NCBI GenBank assembly: GCA_021790935.1
Contig: JAJYFL010000006.1
Coordinates: forward strand, 119,602-183,601
Source: a bacterium
Lineage (GTDB): Bacteria > Vulcanimicrobiota > Vulcanimicrobiia > Vulcanimicrobiales > Vulcanimicrobiaceae
Length of the DNA stretch: 64,000 nt
Reading direction: 5' to 3'
The notes under the pieces: model-generated
Seen by the model: only the letters and a program-made list of their open reading frames with translations
Told to the model about the DNA's origin: nothing
The model's database searches: none
Position numbers and translations under genes: made by a program
Part shown: positions 43,341 to 51,843 of the stretch, in pieces
How positions within the stretch are numbered: position 1 is the first letter of the stretch
Layout of the letters: every line of letters begins with the position of its first letter

Positions 43341-43549
43341 CTAATCCCTCGAAACCCCCGATCTGCCTAGGGTGCGCGGCTCAAGGACCCAGAGCGGCTG
43401 TTCAACTCCAGTCTTGAGGGCAATGTCCGCCTTGTCATCGACCTGCACGAAGGCGACCAGATCGCCGAGACCGCGTTCGCAGCGGCCAGCGTACGCCGGT
43501 GAGCACACGATTAAACTATTCGATGAACATGGTTCCGTCTCAGGCCGAG
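43341..43549. other. Intergenic stretch, possible gene remnant
   Basis: About 210 nt between the structured RNA and the sucrose-phosphate synthase gene. On the minus strand a frame to 43341 encodes a protein-like tail (LGDLVAFVQVDDKADIALKTGVEQ...), but no good start was found. It may be a remnant. Nothing else is recognised. Confidence 0.25.
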
Positions 43550-45703
43550 TCAATGCAGAGCGAGCTCGGGGCTCGAGCGGCGCGCACGGTCGTAGTGTTC
43601 GATGCCTTCGAGGATTCCGAGCAATCCCGGCTGCTCCGCGAAATAGACGCGGTGCTGCCCGCGTAGGGATTCCATCTCGGGCTGGCAATCGCCGACAACG
43701 ATGCCGAGACTCTCTCCGCGGATCATCTCTATATCGTTTCCTGAATCTCCGGCGACGAGAAAGCGATCCAACGGAAGGTCCCAGCGATACGAAAGGTACC
43801 GGATTGCCAAACCCTTCGACGCGCGTACCGGCAAGACGTCCAGATACCGTCCATGCGAATAGACTAAAGAGGCGCGCAGGCGGCGCTCGCGTAACCGTCG
43901 CTGCGCTGCAGCGAGAGTGAAACCGCGAGAGGGATCGACCGAGTAGCTGATCTTGAAATCACGCTGGTTCGCACGATTTTGCAGCCCCATACCGGGGACG
44001 CCCTTCAAAGCGTCGAGCACCTCTTGCCGGCGCCAATCGTGGCTGACGAAGCGGCGCCAGCCGCCATCGGGCTCCATGTTTGGCCCGTAGTAAATCTCCG
44101 TGCCGACGGCGGCGATCAAGACCGCGGGGAGCGGAAGTTGCAGGTCTTTGAGGAAACGGAACGCGCCCTTGAGCGAACGACCGGTCGCGATGGCGAAAGC
44201 CGTGTGCGCTCGATTTTCCTCAAGCCATGTCAGTAGCCTGCGCCAAGCGTCGGGCGATCCGCATAGCGTGTTGTCGAGGTCGCTTACCAGCACGCGCTGC
44301 GCGATCGGCAGCGGATTCACTTGATGATGGAGCGCAAGCCCAAGCGTCCTCCTGCGATGCTTCGCCCCACGGCGGACGACCCGTTTGACGGCGGATAGGT
44401 ACGTCCTCACGTGCCCTTCCCACGTGTAATGGCGCGCGACGCCGGCGATGCCTTGCCGCGCCCACGCAGCCCACCTCCGCTTGTCGGAAAGCACCGTGCC
44501 GATCGCCGCCGCGATCGCGCCGGTATCGAGCGGGTCCACGAGCAAGCCGTTGCGGCACTGCGCGACGATCTCCACCGGACCGCCGCTGTTGGTGGCCACA
44601 ACCGGTAGACCAGATGCGGCGGCTTCGAGCAGCGTGAGCCCAAAGTTCTCGTTGAGGGCGGGATTGACGAACACCCCTCGCGTGACCGCGGCATAGCGCA
44701 TGAACTCGGGCACGTCGTCGGCCGCGTGCTGCTTCGGTATCGCAACATGGCCATAGAGATCGTAGAGATCGATGGCAAAGAGGAGCTTCGTTAGTTCCGT
44801 GCGCTCGTTCTCTTCCATCGTCATGATATCCGAGCGATTCCCGGCGATCAGCACGAGATTCGCGACGTCGCGCAGCCGCGATTCTCCCCCGAAGGCGCGA
44901 ACCAACGCGGAGAGGTTTTTTATCTGTGCCGGGCGGGCAATGCCCAGGATCGCCGGCTTGCCGGGGTCGCATAAGAAACGGCTCAACAGTTCGCGTATGC
45001 GCGGCGCAGGTCGACTCCGGGGTTTCGAGACGAAGCGCGCAACATCGACCCCCGGCGGGATCCCGATGGCGCGACGCGGCTCGAAACGTTCGTAAACGCC
45101 GTATTGGTGCTCGATCTCCTGGCGCGTGCTCGTAATCACCAAGCGCGCCGTCTCAAGCGTCTCCTCCTCGGCGGAGACGCGACGTGCGAGATTGAATTGC
45201 CGCTCGATCGCATCCACGGACTTGCTGGACGCGAGCAACCGCTCTCGCTTTACGCGGCCGAGAGAGTGCCCGGTGAAGATGAGCGGCACGCCGAGCAGGC
45301 GAGAAAGATGCGTTCCAACGTAACCGGCATCCGCGTAGTGCGCGTGGATGGCATCGGGAATGCGCCCCTGACGCTTGAGGAAGTGCAGGCACGAATCGAC
45401 GAGCGCGTCCAGATGGTCCCAAAGCAACTCCTTGCGCAGGTAGCGAGCGGGACCGAATGGCAAGCGAACGATGCGAGCGCTTCCACCTAACGATTCCTCC
45501 GGAACGGCATAATCCGGTGAGTAGCGTGGATCGCGAATGAGGCGCGTCACGAGATCGACGCGGCCGATCTCAGTGTGGCGTCCGAGCGCGCGCGCCAACT
45601 CTACGACGTAACTGGTCTGACCACCAGTATCGGCATTGGCTCCAAGCTCAAGATCGTGGCTGCGTATAAGGCCATGAACGCTCAATAGTAATATATACAT
45701 CAT
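43550..45703 (-). CDS. Sucrose-phosphate synthase fused to a HAD-type sucrose-phosphatase domain
   Basis: A 717-residue bidomain enzyme. Residues 1 to about 460 are a GT4 glycosyltransferase of the sucrose synthase/SPS group: GANADTGGQTSYVVELARALG at the start and VNPALNENFGLTLLEAAASGLPVVATNSGGP at the active end. From about 470 a HAD phosphatase domain follows with DLDNTLCG, the DxDxT nucleophile motif, and GDSGNDIEMI. It could make sucrose from UDP-glucose and fructose 6-phosphate in one chain. Sucrose often serves as a compatible solute. ATG 45703 is followed by a second ATG. Confidence 0.88.
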   Translation of the reverse strand: MMYILLLSVHGLIRSHDLELGANADTGGQTSYVVELARALGRHTEIGRVDLVTRLIRDPRYSPDYAVPEESLGGSARIVRLPFGPARYLRKELLWDHLDALVDSCLHFLKRQGRIPDAIHAHYADAGYVGTHLSRLLGVPLIFTGHSLGRVKRERLLASSKSVDAIERQFNLARRVSAEEETLETARLVITSTRQEIEHQYGVYERFEPRRAIGIPPGVDVARFVSKPRSRPAPRIRELLSRFLCDPGKPAILGIARPAQIKNLSALVRAFGGESRLRDVANLVLIAGNRSDIMTMEENERTELTKLLFAIDLYDLYGHVAIPKQHAADDVPEFMRYAAVTRGVFVNPALNENFGLTLLEAAASGLPVVATNSGGPVEIVAQCRNGLLVDPLDTGAIAAAIGTVLSDKRRWAAWARQGIAGVARHYTWEGHVRTYLSAVKRVVRRGAKHRRRTLGLALHHQVNPLPIAQRVLVSDLDNTLCGSPDAWRRLLTWLEENRAHTAFAIATGRSLKGAFRFLKDLQLPLPAVLIAAVGTEIYYGPNMEPDGGWRRFVSHDWRRQEVLDALKGVPGMGLQNRANQRDFKISYSVDPSRGFTLAAAQRRLRERRLRASLVYSHGRYLDVLPVRASKGLAIRYLSYRWDLPLDRFLVAGDSGNDIEMIRGESLGIVVGDCQPEMESLRGQHRVYFAEQPGLLGILEGIEHYDRARRSSPELALH

Positions 45704-45727
45704 ACCGGCTCGCCGCTACGCCGCGAG

Positions 45728-45752
45728 GAGAGCCGATCATGGCCCGGCTCTC
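45728..45752. repeat. Hairpin in the leader of the sucrose-phosphate synthase gene
   Basis: GAGAGCCG (45728-45735) and CGGCTCTC (45745-45752) are perfect 8-bp inverted arms around a 9-nt loop. They lie 25 bp before the synthase start. No T-run follows, so it is not an obvious terminator. It may be an operator or an mRNA structure. Confidence 0.4.
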
Positions 45753-45804
45753 GGTGTCACCAGTTTGGCACGGCTCCGTGAGGCCCCTGCGCGGTGCGGG
45801 CGCT

Positions 45805-47721
45805 CTACCCGTTATGGTGCGTGAGATTCGGAACGAGGTTCAGCGTGAAGCCGGGCGCCGGGAAGAGCGTGTTCGGATCGCTGAACTGAACGTGCAGAGA
45901 ACCAAATGCTAGGCGCTGATCCCATCCGAACGAGAGGCTCGAAACGGGCGATCCCGCCAAGGGCGCGAAGAGCGGGCGAGCGCCGCTCGTATAGTCGTAG
46001 GCGATAGAAAGCGCGCCGTCACCGCTCAATTTGTGTGTGAGGCCGGCGCTGCTCGTCACCTGCCGGCTGCGGCCGTAGCGCCGGCTCCAGAAGTTGGTCT
46101 GCCGGTGCTCCAGCGTCACCGAGCCGAGGATCGGCACGTCGAAAGCACCTGAGAACGCCGACTCCTGCGCGAAGCCGCCTTGCAGTCTGTCCGCGTGGAA
46201 CGAAACCTCGAGTCGATGGCCCCGCGAGCCCGCCAAGCTTAGGCGCACGCCGCTCCGGCTATACGGCGAGGCGTTGCTCTGGTACGGCTCGGCCAGCGTC
46301 GAGCCGTCCGTAACGGCGAGCGATAGAGCTTTCGTGAGATCCACCGAAAGCTTCGCCTGCTGGTCGGCCTGCCGGAGTTCGCCCAAATCGTCCTGGTACC
46401 GATTGACCGTTCCACTCAGACGCACGTTGCCGAACGCGCGCTGGGCCCTCACCGTGTAGCCGTCGGTACCCGGCGACGTCGCATACTCGTCGAGCGGATT
46501 GTATTGGCTACCGGCCGAGCTCCAACGCATATCGAGCCGGCTCTTCCTTCCGTAAAGCCTGAAGTCGTAGAAATCGAAGTTCGCACGCGACGCATCGGTA
46601 ACGTTCGTGCCGCGATCGCTCGCGATTCCGCCCGCGATACGAAAGTCCGACTTATTGTCGTACATGAACGTCAGCCCTTGCGAGATGTCGAGCAGACGCC
46701 CTTTCGTCGTTTCGACGCGCTGCAAGCCGGCGAAGATTCGATCGCCGTCGGTCGTGTAGCCGACGGACTGCGCGCTATCGTTGCGGCCGCCTGCACCGGA
46801 CGCGTCGACGCCGACGAACCGAACGTGGTTTTGCGTGCGCGCGACGCCGATACCGTTCACCGGATCGGGGATGGAGGGCGGAGCGAGTGCCGCCGTATCC
46901 GAAGCCACCGCCGCCGGCCAGAGCTCTTGATACCGCTCCGAGAATCCGGTGCCGCCCGAGGCCGCGCCGTTACGGTGCACGGCTTGCGAGTGCACGAGTC
47001 CGAACACTTCCGTCCGCTTCGTGACGGGAAGCATGAAATTTACGCGATGGCGTGCGAGGCTGCCGCTTCCCTCTCGCCTGGAGGCGCTCGCGGCGAAGTA
47101 ACGCCGCAGCGCAGCCGCAGCACCTCCGGGCGCCGAGGCCGTGGCAGAGACCGGCCATGCGAATGCAGCACCTGTGCTCGGGACCGTGCGGCCAAATCGC
47201 ACGAGCAAGCGCGGCTTCCCACCACCTGAGAGCACGGCGCGTGGTATGCGCATGGCGATGCTGTAACCGCCGCCGGTGGGCGTCTCGACGGCGCGCCACG
47301 CGGGGCTGAAGTGCGGATCGATGCTGCATTTAGCGAGCTTCGCGCCCGATTCATCGGCGCGAAACGTGTACGCGGCCCTGCCGGACCAGAGATGGAGCGT
47401 CACGGCATCGAGCGGATCGGCGACGCGCTGCCGGGCCGAAAAACCGACGTAGAGATACTTCGCATCTTCGAGCACGTAGACACTGGTAGCATAGGCGGAG
47501 ACGTCGCGCTGCGAGTGGAGATCGTAGTCGAAGTGAACGCGCACCGCCTTGGTCCACGCGGCTGCGTCGACCTTGCGATCGCTCGGCGACGAGACCGCCC
47601 ATCCCGCGCGCAGCGGTTGCGCGGAGGCCTTGCTATCCGCGGCGCGCGATGCGATTGGCCGTGCGGCAACGAGTGCTGCCGCGATCGCGGCGACGCTCGC
47701 GATTCTCCCGATAGCAGACAT
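45805..47721 (-). CDS. Secreted DOMON/CBM9-like protein with beta-barrel C-terminus
   Basis: A 638-residue exported protein. A signal peptide (1-27) is followed by a DOMON/CBM9-like domain (about 40-190, with the strand pattern SVYVLEDAKYLYVGFSAR and YSIAMRIPRAVL). The rest, to the C-terminus, is alternating strands with aromatic girdles, ending in RLAFGSLHVQFSDPNTLF and FTLNLVPNLTHHNG, typical of outer-membrane barrels (DUF5916-like). It suggests a diderm envelope. The ligand is unknown, possibly a sugar. Start at ATG 47721, with GAAGG. Confidence 0.75.
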   Translation of the reverse strand: MSAIGRIASVAAIAAALVAARPIASRAADSKASAQPLRAGWAVSSPSDRKVDAAAWTKAVRVHFDYDLHSQRDVSAYATSVYVLEDAKYLYVGFSARQRVADPLDAVTLHLWSGRAAYTFRADESGAKLAKCSIDPHFSPAWRAVETPTGGGYSIAMRIPRAVLSGGGKPRLLVRFGRTVPSTGAAFAWPVSATASAPGGAAAALRRYFAASASRREGSGSLARHRVNFMLPVTKRTEVFGLVHSQAVHRNGAASGGTGFSERYQELWPAAVASDTAALAPPSIPDPVNGIGVARTQNHVRFVGVDASGAGGRNDSAQSVGYTTDGDRIFAGLQRVETTKGRLLDISQGLTFMYDNKSDFRIAGGIASDRGTNVTDASRANFDFYDFRLYGRKSRLDMRWSSAGSQYNPLDEYATSPGTDGYTVRAQRAFGNVRLSGTVNRYQDDLGELRQADQQAKLSVDLTKALSLAVTDGSTLAEPYQSNASPYSRSGVRLSLAGSRGHRLEVSFHADRLQGGFAQESAFSGAFDVPILGSVTLEHRQTNFWSRRYGRSRQVTSSAGLTHKLSGDGALSIAYDYTSGARPLFAPLAGSPVSSLSFGWDQRLAFGSLHVQFSDPNTLFPAPGFTLNLVPNLTHHNG

Positions 47722-47785
47722 GAACGAATACCTTCGATGGAGGGCCCGTGTTGCCTCCCGAAGCACAGACGCGCGTCACCTTCGC

Positions 47786-48211
47786 TCACAGCAAGAATTT
47801 TCGGAGCACCGCCATATCGAGCTTGAAGGTGTGCTGCGGCAGGATCGCTTCTTGGTGGAAATCGCACCGCTCGAAGAAGCGCTGCGCGGCTCCGCCCAGC
47901 GGAACGATGACCGTCATCTTGTGGCAGTTGTAGTAATTCGCGGCGTCGGAGGCGTTCGCCAGCAGCGCGCGCCCCACACCTTGCTTTCGGTCCTCGGGCG
48001 CAACGATGACCCGTTCGACGTGCGCCAGCGAAGCCGCGACGCGAATCCGCGCGGTGCCGGCCACGCGCTCGCCGTCCATGGCTGCGATATCGTAGGTCTG
48101 CTCGTGCCAGATGACGGGGAAGCCGTAGAACGCGCTGCGGGCCGCGCGCTCGTGGCCGCTAACGAACTCCGCAACCGCCTCGGGTGCGACCCGAACGATC
48201 TCATAGCGCAA
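47786..48211 (-). CDS. GNAT family N-acetyltransferase
   Basis: A 141-residue GNAT enzyme. Motif A is VERVIVAPEDRKQGVGRALLANASDAANY, with the acetyl-CoA RxxGxG loop. CDFHQEAILPQHTF near the end resembles the ElaA/YjcF type. I start at TTG 48211, which has GGAGG 9 nt upstream. Longer frames exist. It overlaps the MBL hydrolase gene by 11 nt. Substrate unknown. Confidence 0.82.
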   Translation of the reverse strand: MRYEIVRVAPEAVAEFVSGHERAARSAFYGFPVIWHEQTYDIAAMDGERVAGTARIRVAASLAHVERVIVAPEDRKQGVGRALLANASDAANYYNCHKMTVIVPLGGAAQRFFERCDFHQEAILPQHTFKLDMAVLRKFLL

Positions 48212-48995
48212 GCGCGGCAACCTCCGTCTCGACATCGATCCGCAATCCGTCGTAGGCGGCAATCACCCGCAGGCCCAGCTCTTTCTCGAGTTCGCGCGCG
48301 AGGCGAGCCGGGTCTCGTTCGAGCATCTTCGTGCCGAAGTGCTGTAGAACGGCAACTTTGGGGCGGACGCTCGCGATGATGCCGCGCGCCTGATCGAACG
48401 TCAGGTGATCGGCGTCGATCGAGTCGCGATAGCGCAAGACGTTCACGACGAGCAGATCCGGTGCGTGCGCGCGATAGTCCTCGGCGAGCCCCTCGAAGTA
48501 ACGGCCGCAGGGAAGATAGGCGACCCGTATCCCTCCATACGAGAAGTGCAGGCCGTACGTCTCCACCGCATGTACGTGCGCGATCGACGTACGAATCTCG
48601 ACGTCGTTGATTCGGTATGGCCCGGCTCGTTCTTCCAGCACTTCGACGCGCTCCACGAAGCGGCGCGCGTAGGGCAACACGACGGGTTCGCCCTCGAGCG
48701 CGTCGCCGGGAGCGAGCAACGCGCCGCGCCGGCGGAACCCGCCCGAGGTCATCGCTTCGATCATGACGTTGATGTCGTTGGAATGATCGAGGTGCTTGTG
48801 CGAGAGGATCAACGCGTCGAGTTCGCGCGGGTTGCACGGCGGCACGACGCCGAGCGCTCGCACGAGCGCCCCGGGCCCCGGGTCGACATGCATCTGCGTT
48901 CGGCCGAAACGCATCCACATGCCGCCGGAGGCTCGTAACTGCCGCGCGACGACGAAACGCGCGCCCCCGGTTCCGAGGAAGAGAATCTCGATCAT
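48201..48995 (-). CDS. MBL-fold metal-dependent hydrolase
   Basis: A 264-residue metallo-beta-lactamase-fold protein with the metal motif SHKHLDH (HxHxDH), TSIAHVHAVETYGLHFSYGGIRVAYLPCGRYF and a C-terminal LQHFGTKM histidine. It starts MIEILFLGTGGARF, as in RNase Z/phnP-like members. It may act on RNA or a small phosphodiester. The substrate is not known. Confidence 0.85.
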   Translation of the reverse strand: MIEILFLGTGGARFVVARQLRASGGMWMRFGRTQMHVDPGPGALVRALGVVPPCNPRELDALILSHKHLDHSNDINVMIEAMTSGGFRRRGALLAPGDALEGEPVVLPYARRFVERVEVLEERAGPYRINDVEIRTSIAHVHAVETYGLHFSYGGIRVAYLPCGRYFEGLAEDYRAHAPDLLVVNVLRYRDSIDADHLTFDQARGIIASVRPKVAVLQHFGTKMLERDPARLARELEKELGLRVIAAYDGLRIDVETEVAALAL

Positions 48996-49205
48996 GGGCT
49001 ACGCGGTTCGCACCGGAACCGCCGCTTCACTCCCTGCGCGGGCAGAATGCGCTAGCCGAGCGCGCCGAGGCGCCCCCGAGCCACCGGTGAGGGCCACGTT
49101 GCCGGCGGAACGGCGGCCGATTGTATCCGGCCGGCCGCGATGCCTAACCCGAGTTTAACGCGCGCGACGGATTCGAACGGGCCGGCACCGAAGCGCTAGA
49201 GGACG

Positions 49206-50789
49206 ATGGCTGAACTTGAAACGCGCCTGGATCGAGGCGGCGACGACTACCGGCGAAACTTCGAGCGCATGGAGGCGCTGGTGGCCGAACTTCGTGAATC
49301 GCTGAGCGCCGTGCGCGCCGGCGGCGGCGCCGAAGCGACCGCGAAGCATCGCAAGCGCGGAAAGCTCACGGCGCGCGAGCGAGTCGACCGTTTGGTCGAC
49401 GCCGGTTCGGATTTCCTGGAGTTCTCCGCACTCGCCGCCAACGACATGTACCACGATGCCTGCCCGTCGGCGGGCGTTATCACCGGAATCGGCATCGTCG
49501 AGCGCCAGCACTGCGTCGTCATCGCGAACGACGCGACGGTCAAAGGCGGTACCTACTATCCGATGACCGTCAAGAAACATCTGCGCGCGCAAGAGATTGC
49601 GGAACAAAATTACCTGCCGTGCATCTACCTGGTCGATTCCGGAGGGGCGTTCCTGCCGCTGCAGGCCGACGTCTTTCCCGACCGCGACCACTTCGGCCGC
49701 ATCTTCTACAATCAAGCCCGTATGTCCGGAAAGAAGATTCCACAGATCGCGGCGGTGATGGGTTCGTGCACCGCGGGCGGAGCCTACGTGCCGGCGATGA
49801 GCGACGAGACGGTTATCGTGAAGGGAAACGGCACGATATTTTTAGGCGGTCCGCCGCTGGTGCGCGCCGCCACGGGCGAAGTCGTTACCGCGGAGGAACT
49901 CGGCGGAGCCGACGTGCACACGCGCGTATCCGGGGTCGCCGACCATTTCGCCGAGGACGACCTTCACGCTCTGCGCATCGTTCGCGAGATCGTAGCGAAC
50001 CTGCACCGCGAACTGCCGCGCCAGTGGGACAGCGTGCAACCGCAGCCGCCGAACTACGATCCGCGCGAGATCTACGGCATCGTACCGGCGGACCGGCGCA
50101 CGGGATACGACGTTCGCGAGATCGTCGCCCGCCTCGTGGATGCATCGGAGTTTCACGAGTTCAAAGCGCGCTACGGCACGACGCTGCTCTGCGGTTTCGC
50201 CCGCATCGAAGGGCATCCCGTCGGCATCCTCGCCAACAACGGCATCCTCTTCAGCGAGAGCGCGCTCAAAGGCGCGCACTTCATCGAGCTGTGCACGCAG
50301 CGCGGCACGCCGCTGCTCTTCCTGCAGAACATCACCGGCTTCATGGTCGGCAAGCAATACGAAAACGGCGGCATCGCGAAGGACGGTGCCAAGCTCGTTA
50401 CGGCCGTGGCGTGCGCCGAAGTTCCAAAGTTCACGGTCGTCATCGGCGGCAGTTTCGGCGCCGGAAACTACGGCATGTGCGGGCGCGCGTACTCGCCGCG
50501 GCAACTCTGGATGTGGCCGAACGCGCGCATCTCGGTGATGGGCGGCCCGCAGGCCGCCGGCGTGCTCTCAACGGTCCGCGGCGAGATGACGCCCGAAGAG
50601 CGGGCCGAGTTCGAGCGCCCGATCCTCGAAAAGTACGACAGAGAGGGAAGCCCCTACTACTCTACCGCGCGTCTCTGGGATGACGGCATCATCGACCCGC
50701 TCGACACGCGCAAGGTCATCGCGCTCGGGCTCGACGCCGCCGCCAACGCTCCGCTTCCGCAGACGCACTACGGCGTCTTCCGCATGTAA
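49206..50789 (+). CDS. liuB: Methylcrotonoyl-CoA carboxylase beta (carboxyltransferase) subunit
   Basis: A 527-residue biotin-dependent carboxyltransferase. It transfers carboxyl from biotin to 3-methylcrotonoyl-CoA in leucine breakdown. Typical stretches are [57 protein letters not shown] and [18 protein letters not shown], with the MCC-like end [18 protein letters not shown]. The neighbouring hydratase, biotin subunit and HMG-CoA lyase decide for MCC over propionyl- or geranyl-CoA carboxylase. Confidence 0.93.
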   Translation: MAELETRLDRGGDDYRRNFERMEALVAELRESLSAVRAGGGAEATAKHRKRGKLTARERVDRLVDAGSDFLEFSALAANDMYHDACPSAGVITGIGIVERQHCVVIANDATVKGGTYYPMTVKKHLRAQEIAEQNYLPCIYLVDSGGAFLPLQADVFPDRDHFGRIFYNQARMSGKKIPQIAAVMGSCTAGGAYVPAMSDETVIVKGNGTIFLGGPPLVRAATGEVVTAEELGGADVHTRVSGVADHFAEDDLHALRIVREIVANLHRELPRQWDSVQPQPPNYDPREIYGIVPADRRTGYDVREIVARLVDASEFHEFKARYGTTLLCGFARIEGHPVGILANNGILFSESALKGAHFIELCTQRGTPLLFLQNITGFMVGKQYENGGIAKDGAKLVTAVACAEVPKFTVVIGGSFGAGNYGMCGRAYSPRQLWMWPNARISVMGGPQAAGVLSTVRGEMTPEERAEFERPILEKYDREGSPYYSTARLWDDGIIDPLDTRKVIALGLDAAANAPLPQTHYGVFRM

Positions 50790-50802
50790 GACTGCGCGCC
50801 CG

Positions 50803-51048
50803 ATGAACGACGTGGTCGCCTTCGTTTCAGAGCAGATGGCTTCGCAGCGCGCGCAGCTCGGCATCTCGCTCGAGGAAGCGGCTCGGCGAGCGCAGATCGG
50901 CGACGAGCGGCTCGCGGCTGCCGAGAACGGCGAGACGACCCTCGACGAAGCCGAGTTAGGACGCTTGGCGGACGCCTACGGCATCGGCGTTACCGCATTC
51001 TTCGGCGGTCGCGTGACGCCGGTGCAGTATCTCTTCGGCGCACGCTAG
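50803..51048 (+). CDS. XRE-family helix-turn-helix regulator
   Basis: An 81-residue DNA-binding protein, a lone Cro/C1 HTH (QRAQLGISLEEAARRAQIGDERLAAAENGETTLDEAELGRLADAYGI) and a short tail. ATG 50803 is 13 nt after liuB. It is inserted inside the leucine operon and probably regulates it. No ligand domain is present. Confidence 0.82.
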   Translation: MNDVVAFVSEQMASQRAQLGISLEEAARRAQIGDERLAAAENGETTLDEAELGRLADAYGIGVTAFFGGRVTPVQYLFGAR

Positions 51049-51063
51049 AACCTCTCGTCTCGC

Positions 51064-51843
51064 ATGTCAACCGACGTTATCGTATCGATCGAGGGAGGCG
51101 ACGCCCGCGTCCGCCTGGCCCGTCCGCAGGTGCGCAACGCCTTCAACGCCGAGGTCATCGCCGCCCTAACATCGGCGTTCGAGCGCCTCGGCTCCGATCG
51201 GGCCGTACGCTCCATCGTCCTCTCCGGTGAGGGTGCGGCCTTCTGCGGTGGAGCGGACGTCAATTGGCTGCGCGCCTCGCTCGCATTGGCGCACGCGGAG
51301 AACGTCGCCGAAGCTTCGGCCATGTCCGATATGTTCCGCACCATAGACCGCTGCGGCAAACCGGTCGTCGCGCGCGTTCACGGCGCCGCTCTTGGCGGCG
51401 GAGCCGGCCTCGCCGCGGTCTGCGACGTCGTCGTCGCCGCCGAGGGCACGCTCTTCGGCTTCACCGAGGTCAAGCTCGGCATCATCCCCGCCGTCATCTC
51501 GCCATTCGTCATCGCGAAGATCGGCGCGAGCAACGCGCGCGCGCTGTTTCTCACCGGCGAGCGATTCGACGCGAGGCGCGCGCAGGCGATCGGGCTGGTG
51601 CACGAGGTCGTCGCACCCGGCGATCTGGACGCCGCGGTCGAGCGCGTGCTCTCCGAGCTGCGCTCCGCCGGCCCGCAGGCCGTCGCGGCGGCCAAGCAGC
51701 TGATCTTCGACGTACGCGCGGCCGGCTACGACGACTCGCGCACCTTGACGGCAGAAGCGATCGCCCGCCAGCGAACCTCCCCCGAAGGCCAAGAGGGTTT
51801 GCTTGCCTTTCTCGAGCGCCGCAAAGCGAGCTGGCTTCGGTGA
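51064..51843 (+). CDS. liuC: Enoyl-CoA hydratase, likely methylglutaconyl-CoA hydratase
   Basis: A 259-residue crotonase-fold enzyme. The oxyanion-hole motifs GEGAAFCGGADVNWLRA and VHGAALGGGAGLAAVCD, with the FTEVKLGIIPAVISPFV catalytic Glu region, are intact. In this operon the expected reaction is hydration of 3-methylglutaconyl-CoA to HMG-CoA, between MCC and the lyase. It overlaps the next gene by 4 nt (GTGA). Confidence 0.88.
   Translation: MSTDVIVSIEGGDARVRLARPQVRNAFNAEVIAALTSAFERLGSDRAVRSIVLSGEGAAFCGGADVNWLRASLALAHAENVAEASAMSDMFRTIDRCGKPVVARVHGAALGGGAGLAAVCDVVVAAEGTLFGFTEVKLGIIPAVISPFVIAKIGASNARALFLTGERFDARRAQAIGLVHEVVAPGDLDAAVERVLSELRSAGPQAVAAAKQLIFDVRAAGYDDSRTLTAEAIARQRTSPEGQEGLLAFLERRKASWLR

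Noticed and set aside
43341..43688. 115-codon minus-strand frame overlapping the end of the sucrose-phosphate synthase gene
   Set aside because: Its first half lies antisense-frame within the synthase gene and is Arg/Pro-rich. Only the last 40 residues look protein-like, so it is noted as a possible remnant and not called as a gene.
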